DNA of 64,000 nucleotides from Alphaproteobacteria bacterium (lineage in GTDB: Bacteria > Pseudomonadota > Alphaproteobacteria > Rhodobacterales > Rhodobacteraceae), in the NCBI GenBank assembly GCA_030429105.1, contig JAUIDE010000005.1, forward strand, positions 25,148 through 89,147, in the 5' to 3' direction. How positions within the stretch are numbered: the stretch's first letter is position 1; every line of letters starts with the position of its first letter. Below the pieces are notes generated by a model. It saw nothing but the letters and a program-made list of their open reading frames with translations, did not search any database and was not told where the DNA came from. The position numbers and the translations under genes are program-made. Below are positions 51,047-60,700 of this stretch, one piece after another.

Positions 51047-52307
51047 GCCGGTCCTTCGGCCCGAGGCCCGTGATCCGCACGGGAACAAGCGCGCCGACCG
51101 GGCGATCCTCCGCCAACTCGACCTCGGCGAAGCCTTCCGTCCGGCCCCGGCGCGGGCTTTCCATCAGGATCGTTCGCTCGGCCCCGATCTCGGAAGCGAG
51201 ATAGGCCGCCTCCCGCGCCGCGCCCGCCGCGCGGAGCCGCGCCGCCCGTTCCTTGATCGCGCCGCCCTCCACCTGCGGCATCCGCGCGGCGGGCGTGCCC
51301 TTCCGCGGCGAATAGGGGAAGACATGGAGCCACGTGAGGCCGCATTCCTCGACAAGGCGCAGCGAATTCTCGAACATCTCCTCCGTCTCCGTCGGGAAGC
51401 CGGCTATGATGTCCGCCCCGAAGACCATCCCGGGCCGGCGCGCGCGGAGATCGGCGCAGAAGCGGATCGCGTCCGCCCGCAGGTGCCGCCGCTTCATCCG
51501 CTTGAGGATCATGTCGTCCCCCGCCTGAAGCGAGAGATGAAGATGCGGCATGAGCCGGGGCTCGGATTCCATCGCGTCGATCAGCGCCTCGTCCGCCTCC
51601 ACAGAGTCGATGGAGGAGATGCGGAGCCGGGCGAGGCCGGGGACGAGCCGCAGGATGCGCTGCACGAGGTCGCCGAGGCGCGGGGCGCCGGGCAGGTCCG
51701 CGCCCCAGGAGGTCATGTCCACCCCGGTCAGCACCACTTCAGCATAGCCCTGATCGACGAGCCGCGCGATCTGCTCCACCGCCACGCCGGCGGGGACGGA
51801 GCGGGAGGCGCCGCGGCCATAGGGGATGATGCAGAAGGTGCAGCGATGGTCGCAACCGTTCTGCACCTGCACATAGGCGCGGGCGCGCGTGCCGAACCCG
51901 TCGATGAGATGGCCCGCCGTCTCCCGCGCGGACATGATGTCGTCCACGAGGATCTTTTCGGTCGGCGGCCGGAAATCCGGCGCGGCGAGGGCGCGCCAGC
52001 TCTCGCCGCGCATCTTCTCGAGATTGCCGAGGACGAGATCGACCTCCGGCATCGCGGCGAAGGTTCCGGGCTCCGTCTGCGCGGCGCAGCCCGTGACGAC
52101 GATGCGCGCCTCCGGGTTCTCCCGCCGGAGGCGGCGGATGCGCTGGCGCGCCTGCCGCACGGCCTCCGCCGTCACGGCGCAGGTGTTGACGACGACGGCG
52201 CCCTCCAGCCCCGCCTCGGCGGCGAGCGCCTTCATCGCCTCGGTCTCATAGAGGTTGAGGCGGCAGCCGAAAGTTTCAAAATGAGGAGGGCGGGATGGCG
52301 CGTTCAC
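51021..52307 (-). CDS. mtaB: tRNA (N6-threonylcarbamoyladenosine(37)-C2)-methylthiotransferase MtaB
   Basis: A 428-residue radical-SAM methylthiotransferase. The UPF0004 domain supplies the second cluster through Cys15 (FGCRLN), Cys43 (NTCAV) and Cys74 (TGCAAQ). The radical-SAM motif CDHRCTFC gives Cys152, Cys156 and Cys159. A TRAM-like domain ends the protein. It converts t6A to ms2t6A at position 37 of ANN-decoding tRNAs. It begins with GTG at 52307, overlapping the dapF stop (GTGA). The dapF-mtaB order is common in Rhodobacterales. Confidence 0.93.
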   Translation of the reverse strand: MNAPSRPPHFETFGCRLNLYETEAMKALAAEAGLEGAVVVNTCAVTAEAVRQARQRIRRLRRENPEARIVVTGCAAQTEPGTFAAMPEVDLVLGNLEKMRGESWRALAAPDFRPPTEKILVDDIMSARETAGHLIDGFGTRARAYVQVQNGCDHRCTFCIIPYGRGASRSVPAGVAVEQIARLVDQGYAEVVLTGVDMTSWGADLPGAPRLGDLVQRILRLVPGLARLRISSIDSVEADEALIDAMESEPRLMPHLHLSLQAGDDMILKRMKRRHLRADAIRFCADLRARRPGMVFGADIIAGFPTETEEMFENSLRLVEECGLTWLHVFPYSPRKGTPAARMPQVEGGAIKERAARLRAAGAAREAAYLASEIGAERTILMESPRRGRTEGFAEVELAEDRPVGALVPVRITGLGPKDRLTGAARAA

Positions 52308-53143
52308 GCCGCGCCCTCCCAGATCGCGGGCGCGAGCACGCCTTCGAAAACTGTGGCGACGGGGCCTGTCATCAGCACGCCCGCGTCGTCAGCGGGCCAT
52401 TCGACCTCGATCTCCCCGCCGTCGAGCAGCAGCGTCGCCCGCCGGCCCATCAGCCCGCGGCGCACGGCGTTGACGAGCACGGCGCAGGAGGAGGAGCCGG
52501 AGGCGAGCGTCACGCCCACGCCCCGCTCCCAGACGCGGACGCGGGCGCGATCCTCCGCCATAACGGTCACGAACTGGACGTTCGTGCGCTCTGGGAAGAG
52601 CGGATGGCGCTCCGTCTCCGCCCCGCGCGCGGCGAGGTCCACGGCGTCGGCGTCGTCCACGAAGAAGGTGCAGTGCGGGTTGCCCATCGAGCAGGCGGCG
52701 GGCGCGCCGGAAAGGGGCAGGCGGGCGGTGTCGCACACCTCCGCCAGCGGAATGTCGCGCCAGCCGACAAGGGGGGCGCCCATGTCGACGCGGATGCGGC
52801 CGTCCCCCAGCGCCTCGCAGGCGAGAAGGCCGCGCTCGGTGCGGAGCAGGAGGCTCCGCTCGCCCCGCTCCTCCATCAGCCGGGAGGCGACGCAGCGCGT
52901 GGCGTTGCCGCAGGCGCCGGCGGTGGAGCCGTCCGCGTTCCAGAACACCAGCCGCGCATCCGCCTCCGCATCGTCGAGGATCACCGCGAGCTGGTCGAAC
53001 CCGACGCCGCGATGCCTGTCCCCGATCGCCCGGGCGCGCGCGGGCGACATCGGATCGGCGCGCCCGCGCGCGTCGATCACGACGAAGTCGTTGCCGAGCC
53101 CGTGCATCTTCACGAAGCCGGGAGGAGGGAGAAGCGCGCTCAT
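52304..53143 (-). CDS. dapF: Diaminopimelate epimerase
   Basis: A 279-residue enzyme converting LL- to meso-diaminopimelate for lysine and peptidoglycan. FVKMHGLGNDFVVID opens it, NADGSTAGACGNATRC gives the first catalytic cysteine (about Cys78), and CSMGNPHCTFFV follows. At the second catalytic site, where most homologues read ACGTGACA or similar, this protein has ASGSSSCA, so the usual acid/base cysteine (about position 215) is a serine and only the later Cys220 remains. It may be a lineage variant. ATG at 53143 begins MSALLPPPG; another ATG is three codons upstream. Confidence 0.9.
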   Translation of the reverse strand: MSALLPPPGFVKMHGLGNDFVVIDARGRADPMSPARARAIGDRHRGVGFDQLAVILDDAEADARLVFWNADGSTAGACGNATRCVASRLMEERGERSLLLRTERGLLACEALGDGRIRVDMGAPLVGWRDIPLAEVCDTARLPLSGAPAACSMGNPHCTFFVDDADAVDLAARGAETERHPLFPERTNVQFVTVMAEDRARVRVWERGVGVTLASGSSSCAVLVNAVRRGLMGRRATLLLDGGEIEVEWPADDAGVLMTGPVATVFEGVLAPAIWEGAA

Positions 53144-53234
53144 GCCGGGCATATACAGGCGCAGCGCGCCCGGCGCCAGAAGCCCGGATTCGCCCTTGAC
53201 CTCCGGCCCCGCCGTTCCTAAGGCTCCCCCCGGA

Positions 53235-53310
53235 GCGCCCTTAGCTCAGTTGGTAGAGCAACTGACTTTTAATCAGTGGGTCGTGGGTTCGAGTCCCGCA
53301 GGGCGTACCA
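53235..53310 (+). tRNA. tRNA-Lys (anticodon TTT)
   Basis: A 76-base tRNA with encoded CCA. The acceptor GCGCCCT pairs with AGGGCGT (one G-U at the top). The anticodon stem ACTGA/TCAGT encloses CTTTTAA, so the anticodon is TTT, reading AAA and AAG. The T-arm is GTGGG-TTCGAGT-CCCGC. Its 3' end is a plausible integration site for the island that follows. Confidence 0.96.
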
Positions 53311-53425
53311 AATCTTTCAATGGGTTACGGGTGAAAATCACGGCGCGATCCCGCGTCGTGTCACTCCGGTGTCACCGAAAGGGCCTCTCGTCGTCTCTGA
53401 AACCTGATCCCGAGAGGACCACAAT

Positions 53426-53977
53426 ATGACGCACATCATCGAGACGACCGTCCCCATCACGCTCCTCGCCGCGGACACGGAGGCCGCGCGGTGCTTCCGG
53501 GTTTGGCTGGATGCGGAGGCGCGGCTAGACGGGCCGGAGGGCTGCGAGGATGAGGCCGACGCGGCGCTTGATGCCGTGCTCGCCGCGCCAGTGGAGACGC
53601 TGGCCGATCTCGCCGCGCTGGTGGTCGCTTCGGCGACGGCAAACGCCCCTTCGCCCGACAGCCCGCTCGGCAAGCTGGAACGGGCCGCGCGCTCGATCCT
53701 CGCCGCCCGGGCGCGGGCCTATGCCGTGACGGACACCCGGCCCGATACCAAGGCGCGGCGGCTCTATCACGCATGGGTCGCCGCCGAGGACCGGGCGAAC
53801 GATCAAGGCGATAGCGATGCGCTTGAGGAGGCGAACCATCTGGCCATGCGGCTGGTCCGTGCGCCAATCACCTGCACGGCCGACGTGGCGTTGATGGCCC
53901 ATGCGCTCATCGTGCATGGCGACCCATACGAGGAGCGTTGGAACGCACTCCGCATGAACCTCGCCCGGTTCGTCTGA
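53426..53977 (+). CDS. Hypothetical protein, mobile-element type
   Basis: A 183-residue acidic, mostly helical protein. No family recognised. It has two similar halves: AARCFRVWLDAEARLDGPEG near residue 20 and ARRLYHAWVAAEDRANDQGD near 109, each followed by an Asp/Glu-rich helix and a short strand with PVETLADLAAL or APITCTADVAL, suggesting an internal duplication. It lies 115 bases after tRNA-Lys and is followed by a strong hairpin. Such duplicated helical proteins are frequent in alphaproteobacterial prophages and islands. Confidence 0.7.
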   Translation: MTHIIETTVPITLLAADTEAARCFRVWLDAEARLDGPEGCEDEADAALDAVLAAPVETLADLAALVVASATANAPSPDSPLGKLERAARSILAARARAYAVTDTRPDTKARRLYHAWVAAEDRANDQGDSDALEEANHLAMRLVRAPITCTADVALMAHALIVHGDPYEERWNALRMNLARFV

Positions 53978-54370
53978 CGTGACGGGGGGCGGGCTCCGGC
54001 TCGCCCCCTCTCTCCGCCCTCAGCGCCGCGAGAGGACGCGCGGCAGGCTCGCCCGGCAGGGGAGACAGCACCGGCGCCGCAAGGCCGCTCCTCGCATGGC
54101 TCTTGCGCCGGCAGGAGGGTGGGCCGGTCCAGCGCCAGAGGGCAGGCCGCAGCGCGGGCGGATCGGATCGAGCGCCGCGCCGGGCGCCCCTCCTCCCCCC
54201 GCCGGCCTCCCCAACGCGCCAGCCCGAATTTGTGATCGACCGTTGGTGATCGTTGCACATTTTTTCCCGGCTCCGCTCGGGTGGCGACTCCAATGATTTC
54301 GGACTTCCAAAACACTCCGTTACGGCAATATGAAACGAGCACGGGGATGACTTGGGATAGCAGCCCCTTT
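53978..54370. other. Intergenic region without a supported gene
   Basis: Apart from the hairpin at 53985-54008, no coding sequence is supported over these 393 bases. Several open frames exist on both strands but are low-complexity Pro/Arg/Ala strings. The part after about 54225 is AT-richer. It separates the orphan gene from the convergent helicase gene end. Confidence 0.6.
53985..54008 (+). terminator. Stem-loop terminator after the orphan gene
   Basis: GGGGGCGGGC (53985-53994) pairs with GCTCGCCCCC (53999-54008) over ten positions with one G-U, loop TCCG, seven bases after the stop codon. No U-run follows, only a pyrimidine-rich stretch. Confidence 0.6.
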
Positions 54371-57300
54371 TCACTCGGCTTCAAGCGCCAGCCAGGCGAC
54401 AATCTCGATCTGGTCCGGCTCAATCGGCGGCAGAAGCGGAGGCTGAACGAAGGGCCGGAGACCGGTGCCGCGAATCTGCCTCACAAGGTCCAGCGCGCGG
54501 TCAGTGTCGGTCTTCTCGTTGTCATCGAACCATTGCCTGAGCAGAATTTCCTCGCGCCTCGGCCAAGGCGCTTCGAGGATGTCCAGCGCTTCACGCGTGG
54601 CTTTGGCGTCGGCGTCATTCTGCGCATGCGCGCGGATGAAGTCGGCGACCCGCTGGTTTAGAGGGCGAACCCGAGGCTGAAGGTTTGCCGGATCGGTCTC
54701 AGCCATCCAACTCGCATGAACATCCGCGCGGGCGATGGCCCAGAAGTCGAAAACCGCGGCTTCCGCCGCTGGATCGAGGTGTCGCGGCGTTGCGTCCTCG
54801 CATTCGATGAGTCGCAGGCAGGTGCCGACTTCACGAACAAGCCCTGCCTCTTCGACGGGCTTCCAACCCGGCTCAGCATGAACGAACCGAAGATAGGTCC
54901 TCTCTCCGATCGCGGCGCAAAAGAACATTCCCCGCGCCGGTCCGCGTTTCATGCCGGAGCCAACGCCGCTGGGCAGGCGCGCGATCCTTCGGGGATCGTC
55001 CAACAGAGCCTTCCGCAGCGTCTGGCGATACTCCTCGCCGGTTTGCCCCGCGCCCGCGCTGCCGCCGCGCTCGAAGAGGCCGGCGTCTTCGGCGAGCAAT
55101 TTCTCGATCTCCTCCCGCGTCTCCGCGAAGACCTGGCGACCGACCGCGCCCCCCTCGACCGGGGAGACGACGCCGACGCTGGCCGCCGCCATTGCGATCT
55201 TCGCGATGATTTTCTCTTCGAGCTTCAAGAGCTGATCGAGCCGCTCCGCCGGAAAGACGGTCCGAAGGAAGACCTTCGAATGCGGGCTGCCGATGCGATC
55301 CACGCGACCGTGGCGCTGCACCAGCCGCATCGGGTTCCACGGCACGTCGTAGTTGATGATGTGCCGGCATTGCTGGAGGTTCACGCCTTCCGCCAGAACG
55401 TCGGTCGAAATGAGCACGTCGAACAGGTCCTCCGGCTCGGTCGCCTCCATCGAGATCGGAGCGAAGCCCGCCACGGCACGCTGCCGTCCTATCTCCGCCT
55501 CCTCGACATCGACGGACCCGGCGACCGCGACGATCCGGTCGCGGTAAGCAGCGAGCGCAGGGCGCGCCGCTATCTCGCGCCCTAGTTCCTCGCGCAGGTA
55601 TCTCACCGTGTCGGCGAAGAAGGAAAAGATCAGAACCTTTCGACGCTGGCGGGCGTCGTCGTCGTCGTGCGCCTCCGCCTCCGCCTCGGCTGCGATAGCT
55701 TCGAGTTCCTCGATGATCTTCCTCAGTTTCGGATCACGGTCGGGCGTGACCAGAGACAGGCTGCGCCGCAGTTCGTGGAGCAAAGCGAGATCGGCTGAGA
55801 CGGCGGCTCGAAGTGCATCGACGCGAAAGAGAGCAGCCGGGCGGGTCGTGTCGCTTTGCGCGAGCAGGTCCTCCAACTCATCGTCCGCGGCGCCGGCGAT
55901 CTCTTTCAGGAACGCGGTCGAGACGACCCAACCCTGCTCCAGCAACATCAGAAAGCGTTCGTGCTCCCTGATGAGCTTCGAGATCGTGCGAAGAAAGGCG
56001 TGGGCCGAGGACTCGAACCGCTTCAGCAAACCGGAGCGTAGCAGCCCCATTGTGGCCGCGGCCCTCGCCTCAATCTCGTGCCGCTCCTCCTCGCTGCCGG
56101 GGCCGATAAGGTAGCGGTCAACATCGTAGCGCGCGAAGCTTAGCGCTTCGGGCGGCGCACCGTCAGGGTTGATCGCACGCTCAAGCTGCTCGAAGAGCGC
56201 CGGCATCGGGTCCGTGAGCGGATACCGGACCGATTTCGCAACCGGGCTCGGGAAGACGATGACCGCCTCCGATCCGTCCGGCAGGCGGATCATGTCGCCG
56301 CCATAGTGCTTCTTCACGAACTGTCGCGTCCGCTTCACCGTCGTCGCGTCGATGATCGGAAAGAGCACGTCGGGCGAAAGCGCCGAGGGATCCTCGCGGG
56401 CCGCGCTTGCGAACCGCTCCCGGATCGAGAGGATTCCCCGGTCGGCGAGGAAGGAGTCCTGCCGGATGTAGTAGAGAAGAAGGTTGTAGAGGTCCCAGAG
56501 CGTGTTGTTCACCGGCGTTGCGGTGAGGAGGAGGAGGTCGCGCGGCTGCCCGTAGAGGAGCCTCCGCAGGACCTGCGCGCGGGTCGGCGTGTCGCGGTTC
56601 CGGTAGTTATGGGCCTCATCGACCACCACAAGCTGGTATTCCTCCAGAGGCCGGTCGAGGACATCCCGCAAATGGCCCTCCTCGGCGAGGCCGATCTGCC
56701 GGTCGATGGCGAGTTGTTCATAGGAGACGCACTCGACGTTGTTCAGGAAGAACCGCGAGCGGAACTTGCGCCATGTCGTGTCGCGAAGCTGCGCCGGGCA
56801 GATCAGGAGGCAGCGCTGACGGCGGCCATGATAGAGGCTGAGAATCTCTCCGGCGATGAACGTCTTCCCGAGCCCCACTTCGTCGGCGACTATCGCGCCC
56901 CCGCTTTCACGTATCAGGCGGAGCGCCCTAGCGGCGCCATGCTTCTGGAAGTTGGTGAGCGGCAGCCCCTCGTCGGCCTTCGCCTCTTCCTCGATCTCGC
57001 CGGAATAGAGCCGGTCGAGCACCTTCAGGAACACGTCGAAGGGCGTCCGGGGCAGGAAGACCTCTTCGAGGATGTCGGCGAACTCGTAGGGCTCCGCCTC
57101 CTCCCAGAGCCGCTGATACCAGGCGTTCGCGCGGGCGATGCGGGGCGGGTCGAATGCGCCGAGGTTGAGTTCGAGATTGTGGAGGACGCCGGCGCGCGTG
57201 AGGTTCGATGAGCCGGCGATCACGCCCGCGCCGAGGGCAGCATCACCAGCCAGCCCGTCCAGCGGCGGCTTGAAGATGTAGGCCTTGGCGTGGAGGAAAG

Positions 57301-57742
57301 CGCGCTCATAGCGGCGCACTTCCATCCGACCCTCGCGCGCCGTGTCGATGAGGCGGCGGAGGCCGGCGCGGCCCTCCCGCGTGAAGGGCACTCGATCCCG
57401 CTCCTCCCTCAGCCCGTCGTCGAACTCCGTGAGCCGCTCGCGGAGAAGCCGCCGCTCGAATTGCGGGGGCGTCTCGCCGAGGCGGCGCTGCGGCGGGCGC
57501 ACGTCTCCATAGGGTTCCGCGCCGAGGAGAAGGCGGATGCGCTCCACGGTTTCGAGCGCGGGCGCGATGGCGGAAAAGCCGGCGGGGCTGAAGAAGGCGG
57601 TCGCGATGTCGAGCCGGCCCGGCGGCGGAGACGCCTCGCGGAGGCCGTCGGGGCCGGGCGCGCCCTCAGCGAGGATGGAGGCGACGGCGGCGGCGAGGGT
57701 GTTGCCGTCCAGATTGTCGATGAAATCGGGCGCGCCGGTCAT
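54371..57742 (-). CDS. SNF2-type helicase with N-terminal phospholipase D-like nuclease domain
   Basis: A 1123-residue protein. N-terminal part (about 45-200): PLD-like domain with HAKAYIF (His151, Lys153) and AGSSNLTRAG (177-184), the HxK and GSxN elements of one PLD motif, as in restriction-type PLD nucleases. Then an SF2/SNF2 helicase: Walker A ADEVGLGKTF (about 286-295), DEAH box VVVDEAHNY (375-378), LLLTATPVNN (about 404-413), and motifs V-VI in DVLAEGVNLQQ and RLVQRHGRVDRIGS (near 830). It likely translocates on DNA and may cut it. Coupled to the methyltransferase by ATGA. Similar helicases occur in DISARM-like and other restriction systems; I cannot place it in a named type. Confidence 0.9.
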   Translation of the reverse strand: MTGAPDFIDNLDGNTLAAAVASILAEGAPGPDGLREASPPPGRLDIATAFFSPAGFSAIAPALETVERIRLLLGAEPYGDVRPPQRRLGETPPQFERRLLRERLTEFDDGLREERDRVPFTREGRAGLRRLIDTAREGRMEVRRYERAFLHAKAYIFKPPLDGLAGDAALGAGVIAGSSNLTRAGVLHNLELNLGAFDPPRIARANAWYQRLWEEAEPYEFADILEEVFLPRTPFDVFLKVLDRLYSGEIEEEAKADEGLPLTNFQKHGAARALRLIRESGGAIVADEVGLGKTFIAGEILSLYHGRRQRCLLICPAQLRDTTWRKFRSRFFLNNVECVSYEQLAIDRQIGLAEEGHLRDVLDRPLEEYQLVVVDEAHNYRNRDTPTRAQVLRRLLYGQPRDLLLLTATPVNNTLWDLYNLLLYYIRQDSFLADRGILSIRERFASAAREDPSALSPDVLFPIIDATTVKRTRQFVKKHYGGDMIRLPDGSEAVIVFPSPVAKSVRYPLTDPMPALFEQLERAINPDGAPPEALSFARYDVDRYLIGPGSEEERHEIEARAAATMGLLRSGLLKRFESSAHAFLRTISKLIREHERFLMLLEQGWVVSTAFLKEIAGAADDELEDLLAQSDTTRPAALFRVDALRAAVSADLALLHELRRSLSLVTPDRDPKLRKIIEELEAIAAEAEAEAHDDDDARQRRKVLIFSFFADTVRYLREELGREIAARPALAAYRDRIVAVAGSVDVEEAEIGRQRAVAGFAPISMEATEPEDLFDVLISTDVLAEGVNLQQCRHIINYDVPWNPMRLVQRHGRVDRIGSPHSKVFLRTVFPAERLDQLLKLEEKIIAKIAMAAASVGVVSPVEGGAVGRQVFAETREEIEKLLAEDAGLFERGGSAGAGQTGEEYRQTLRKALLDDPRRIARLPSGVGSGMKRGPARGMFFCAAIGERTYLRFVHAEPGWKPVEEAGLVREVGTCLRLIECEDATPRHLDPAAEAAVFDFWAIARADVHASWMAETDPANLQPRVRPLNQRVADFIRAHAQNDADAKATREALDILEAPWPRREEILLRQWFDDNEKTDTDRALDLVRQIRGTGLRPFVQPPLLPPIEPDQIEIVAWLALEAE

Positions 57743-60700
57743 GCCTCCGAACCTCCTGCGAGGCGGCGATAGTGGGCGAGCACCGAGGCGAGGCGGGGCG
57801 CGTAGTCCCAGCCCTCATGGAAGGTCTCGAAGACATGGGCGAGTTGCGCCTCGCTCAGGCCGTAGAGATGCGCGGCCACCGCGTCGATCTCGTCGATCAT
57901 CGCCTGTTTCGCGATCGGGTCGAGCGGGCCGTGCGCCACGCCCGCCGCCTCCGCCCAGTCCGCGAAGCGGTCGTCCGGCGCGGCCAGCCGGCCGGCGAGC
58001 GCGATCATGCGCCGCCGGAGCGGGTCGTCCGGCGCGGGGCGGGGCACGGGCAGCGGGTTGAAGATGAAGAAGTTCATGTTCACTTCGACGAAGCGGCGCG
58101 CATACCAGTCGAAGCAGTGCGAACACATCACACCCAGAAGAAAGGCCTGATCGCGCTCGTCTCCGCGTGGGAAAACGAGGTAGGGAGCCTTGTTCGTGAG
58201 GAAGACCTCCGGGGGGATCAGGGCGGCGATGAGCGTGCGCTGGTTGGTCCGGTTTGTGATATCCCGGAACACGATCCGCGGGCGGAGGCAGGCGAGCGTC
58301 TCCCGGCGCTGGCGAAAGGCGAGCGGCAGCTCCCCCTGGGCGCCGCCGGGGCGGGCGCGGAGGCGCTTGGCGTAGAGCCAGTTCCGGCCCGCTGCAGGCT
58401 CGGCCCATGCGTAGTAGGTGCGCGGGCCTCGGTCTGGCTCCCAGAGATCGAAGGTTTCGCCCTTGAAGACCGGCCAATGGCCGTCGGGCGGCGTTTCGGT
58501 GAAAGTCATCAGGTTTCGTTGGTTGGTTGCGTCGAACTCCCTGTCCGGCCTTGCCCGCCAACCTGCGCCGTCGTCGAGATCGAGCCGCGGCGACCTACGT
58601 AGCTGCGCGAAGACGCCGAGCGACGCCTCAGAGGGGAGGAGCGGCAGCGAGGCTGTGTCGTTCCACGAAAGAACCTCCGCCGCCTCGAACCGCGCCGCCG
58701 GCCCGTCATGCCCTGCGGCGAAGTTGGCGAGGTCCGCAAACGGCCCGCGGAGCCCGATGCTCCGCCCATCGGGCCTGCCACGGGTGATCGCAGCGAGGGC
58801 GATGGTGTAGCGATGCTCCGCTTCGTCGAAAACCCACCCGGCGCGGTTTAGCGTCATCGTCAGGTCAATGTCCGCCGCCTTCGCGAACATCTCCTTCCGT
58901 AGTTCTGTTGAGCCCTTAGCGGCGAAGGCGCTGCGCGGCAGGACGACGCCGATCCGCCCGCGCTCCGCCGCAGCAAGGTTCCAGAAGCGCCAGCCGAAGG
59001 CCTTGTAGAGATCGGGGTCGCCCGTACCCATGCCGGGATAGGCGCCAGAGGTCAGCGCCTTTCGCACTCGCGCCATCGCCTCCACCTCCGCCGCGAGCGC
59101 GGCTTCAAGATCAGGCCGCGCGGCGCGGAGCCGCGCGCGCTCGCGCTCCATCTCCGCCTGCGGCAGGCCGCGAAGGCCGGGGAAGTGCCGCGCCCAGAAG
59201 GCGTGATCCTCCACCGTCGCCTCCTGCCACGGCGGATTGCCGAGCATCACGTCGAAGCCGGGACGGCGGCGGAGGAAGACTTCAGGAAACGCCACCGGAA
59301 AGTGAAAGGCCTTCAGCCCGGCTAGCGCGCGGCGCGCCCGCGCCACATCCGGCAGGCCCTGAATCCGGCCCCGGTCCCGCTCCCAGTTCTCGAACTGGTA
59401 TCGCACTTCCGGGTCGAGCCGCATTCCGGCGATGAGATCGCAAAGCGCGCGCACGTCGCCGACCGCCGCCTCCGCCTCCACCAGCGCGTCCCGCGCCCGC
59501 GCGACGTCCGCGATGGTCGCGTCCGAAAGGTTCGCGAGGCGGCGTAGCGGGCGTGCGGCCTGGTTCAACAGGCTGTGCGCGTCCACTGGGAAGAGCATCA
59601 TCCCCGCCGCCTCAAACTTCTCCGCGATCTCGTCCACGGCGCCGACGCCGACGAGCGCATTGCCGACGACGAGGTTGTGGTCGAGCACGCTGAGCGGCAG
59701 GCCGGGCACGAAGGTGTGAATCCACATCGCAAGCCGAGCCAGCTCGACCGAAAGCGGGTTGAGATCGACGCCGTAGACGCAGCGGCGTGCGATCTGCCGC
59801 CGGAGGAGCGGCCCGTCCTCGAAGACGTATTCGTCCGCCAGCTCCCCGAGGCTTTCCCGCGCCGCCGTCTTGAGCCGCGCAAGCTCGGCGCGCACCCCGG
59901 CCACGCCCCGCGCTCCCTCCTGTGCGAGGTATCCGCTGAACGCCCTCTCGATCCGGTCCACCGCGGCGACGAGGAAATGGCCGGAGCCCATCGCAATGTC
60001 CGCCACGCGGAAGTCGAAGAACGCCTCCGCCGCTTCGGCCTCGTCCATCGCGGCTACACGGGCGAGATGCTCTTCGAGAGCGGGAATGAGGGTTCTCTCC
60101 AGCAGATGCTCCACGGCGAAGCTCTTGGTGAAATAGCTGCCGCTGGATTTTCGGGCGCCGGACCGATCATGGAGAAAAATCTCGCCTTGCCGGACCACCG
60201 GCTGGGCGGCGCGGCGGACAGGCACGTAGCTGCCCTTCGCGTCGAGCGCGAGGTCCTGCTCCGCAACAGAAAGCTCGGATTCGAGGAGGCCCTCGTAGAT
60301 CGTTCCGAACTCGCGGACGCCGAGAGATCGGAAATCGACCGGCTGCAGGCCGTCGTCACCGATGTCGCTGAGGAGGAGCGCGCGCAGCGCCGGCTCGAAG
60401 ACACGGTTCGGCAGACGGAGCGCAGCAAGGCGCGCGCCGGCCGGGCTCACGTCCTCCCGTTGCGAAAAAAGCCCACCGTTATAGGCGGGAACCGAGAGTT
60501 CCGGATCGCCCCTGTCCACCGCGTTCCAGACCCGGACGACTTCATCCCAATGGCCGGTCCCTTCGGCGATGGGCCGAAGGTTCCGCGCATGCGCCGCCAG
60601 TTCTATCGCTTTCTCCTTCAACGACCGCCGGCGGTAGGCCTCGGAATGCCGATAGGGCAGAAGGTCCCGATCCTCGGCATAGGCGACGAATAGAAGCCGG

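Noticed and set aside
51324..53429. 701-residue open frame on the plus strand running into tRNA-Lys
   Set aside because: Antisense to mtaB and dapF and reads through the tRNA gene.
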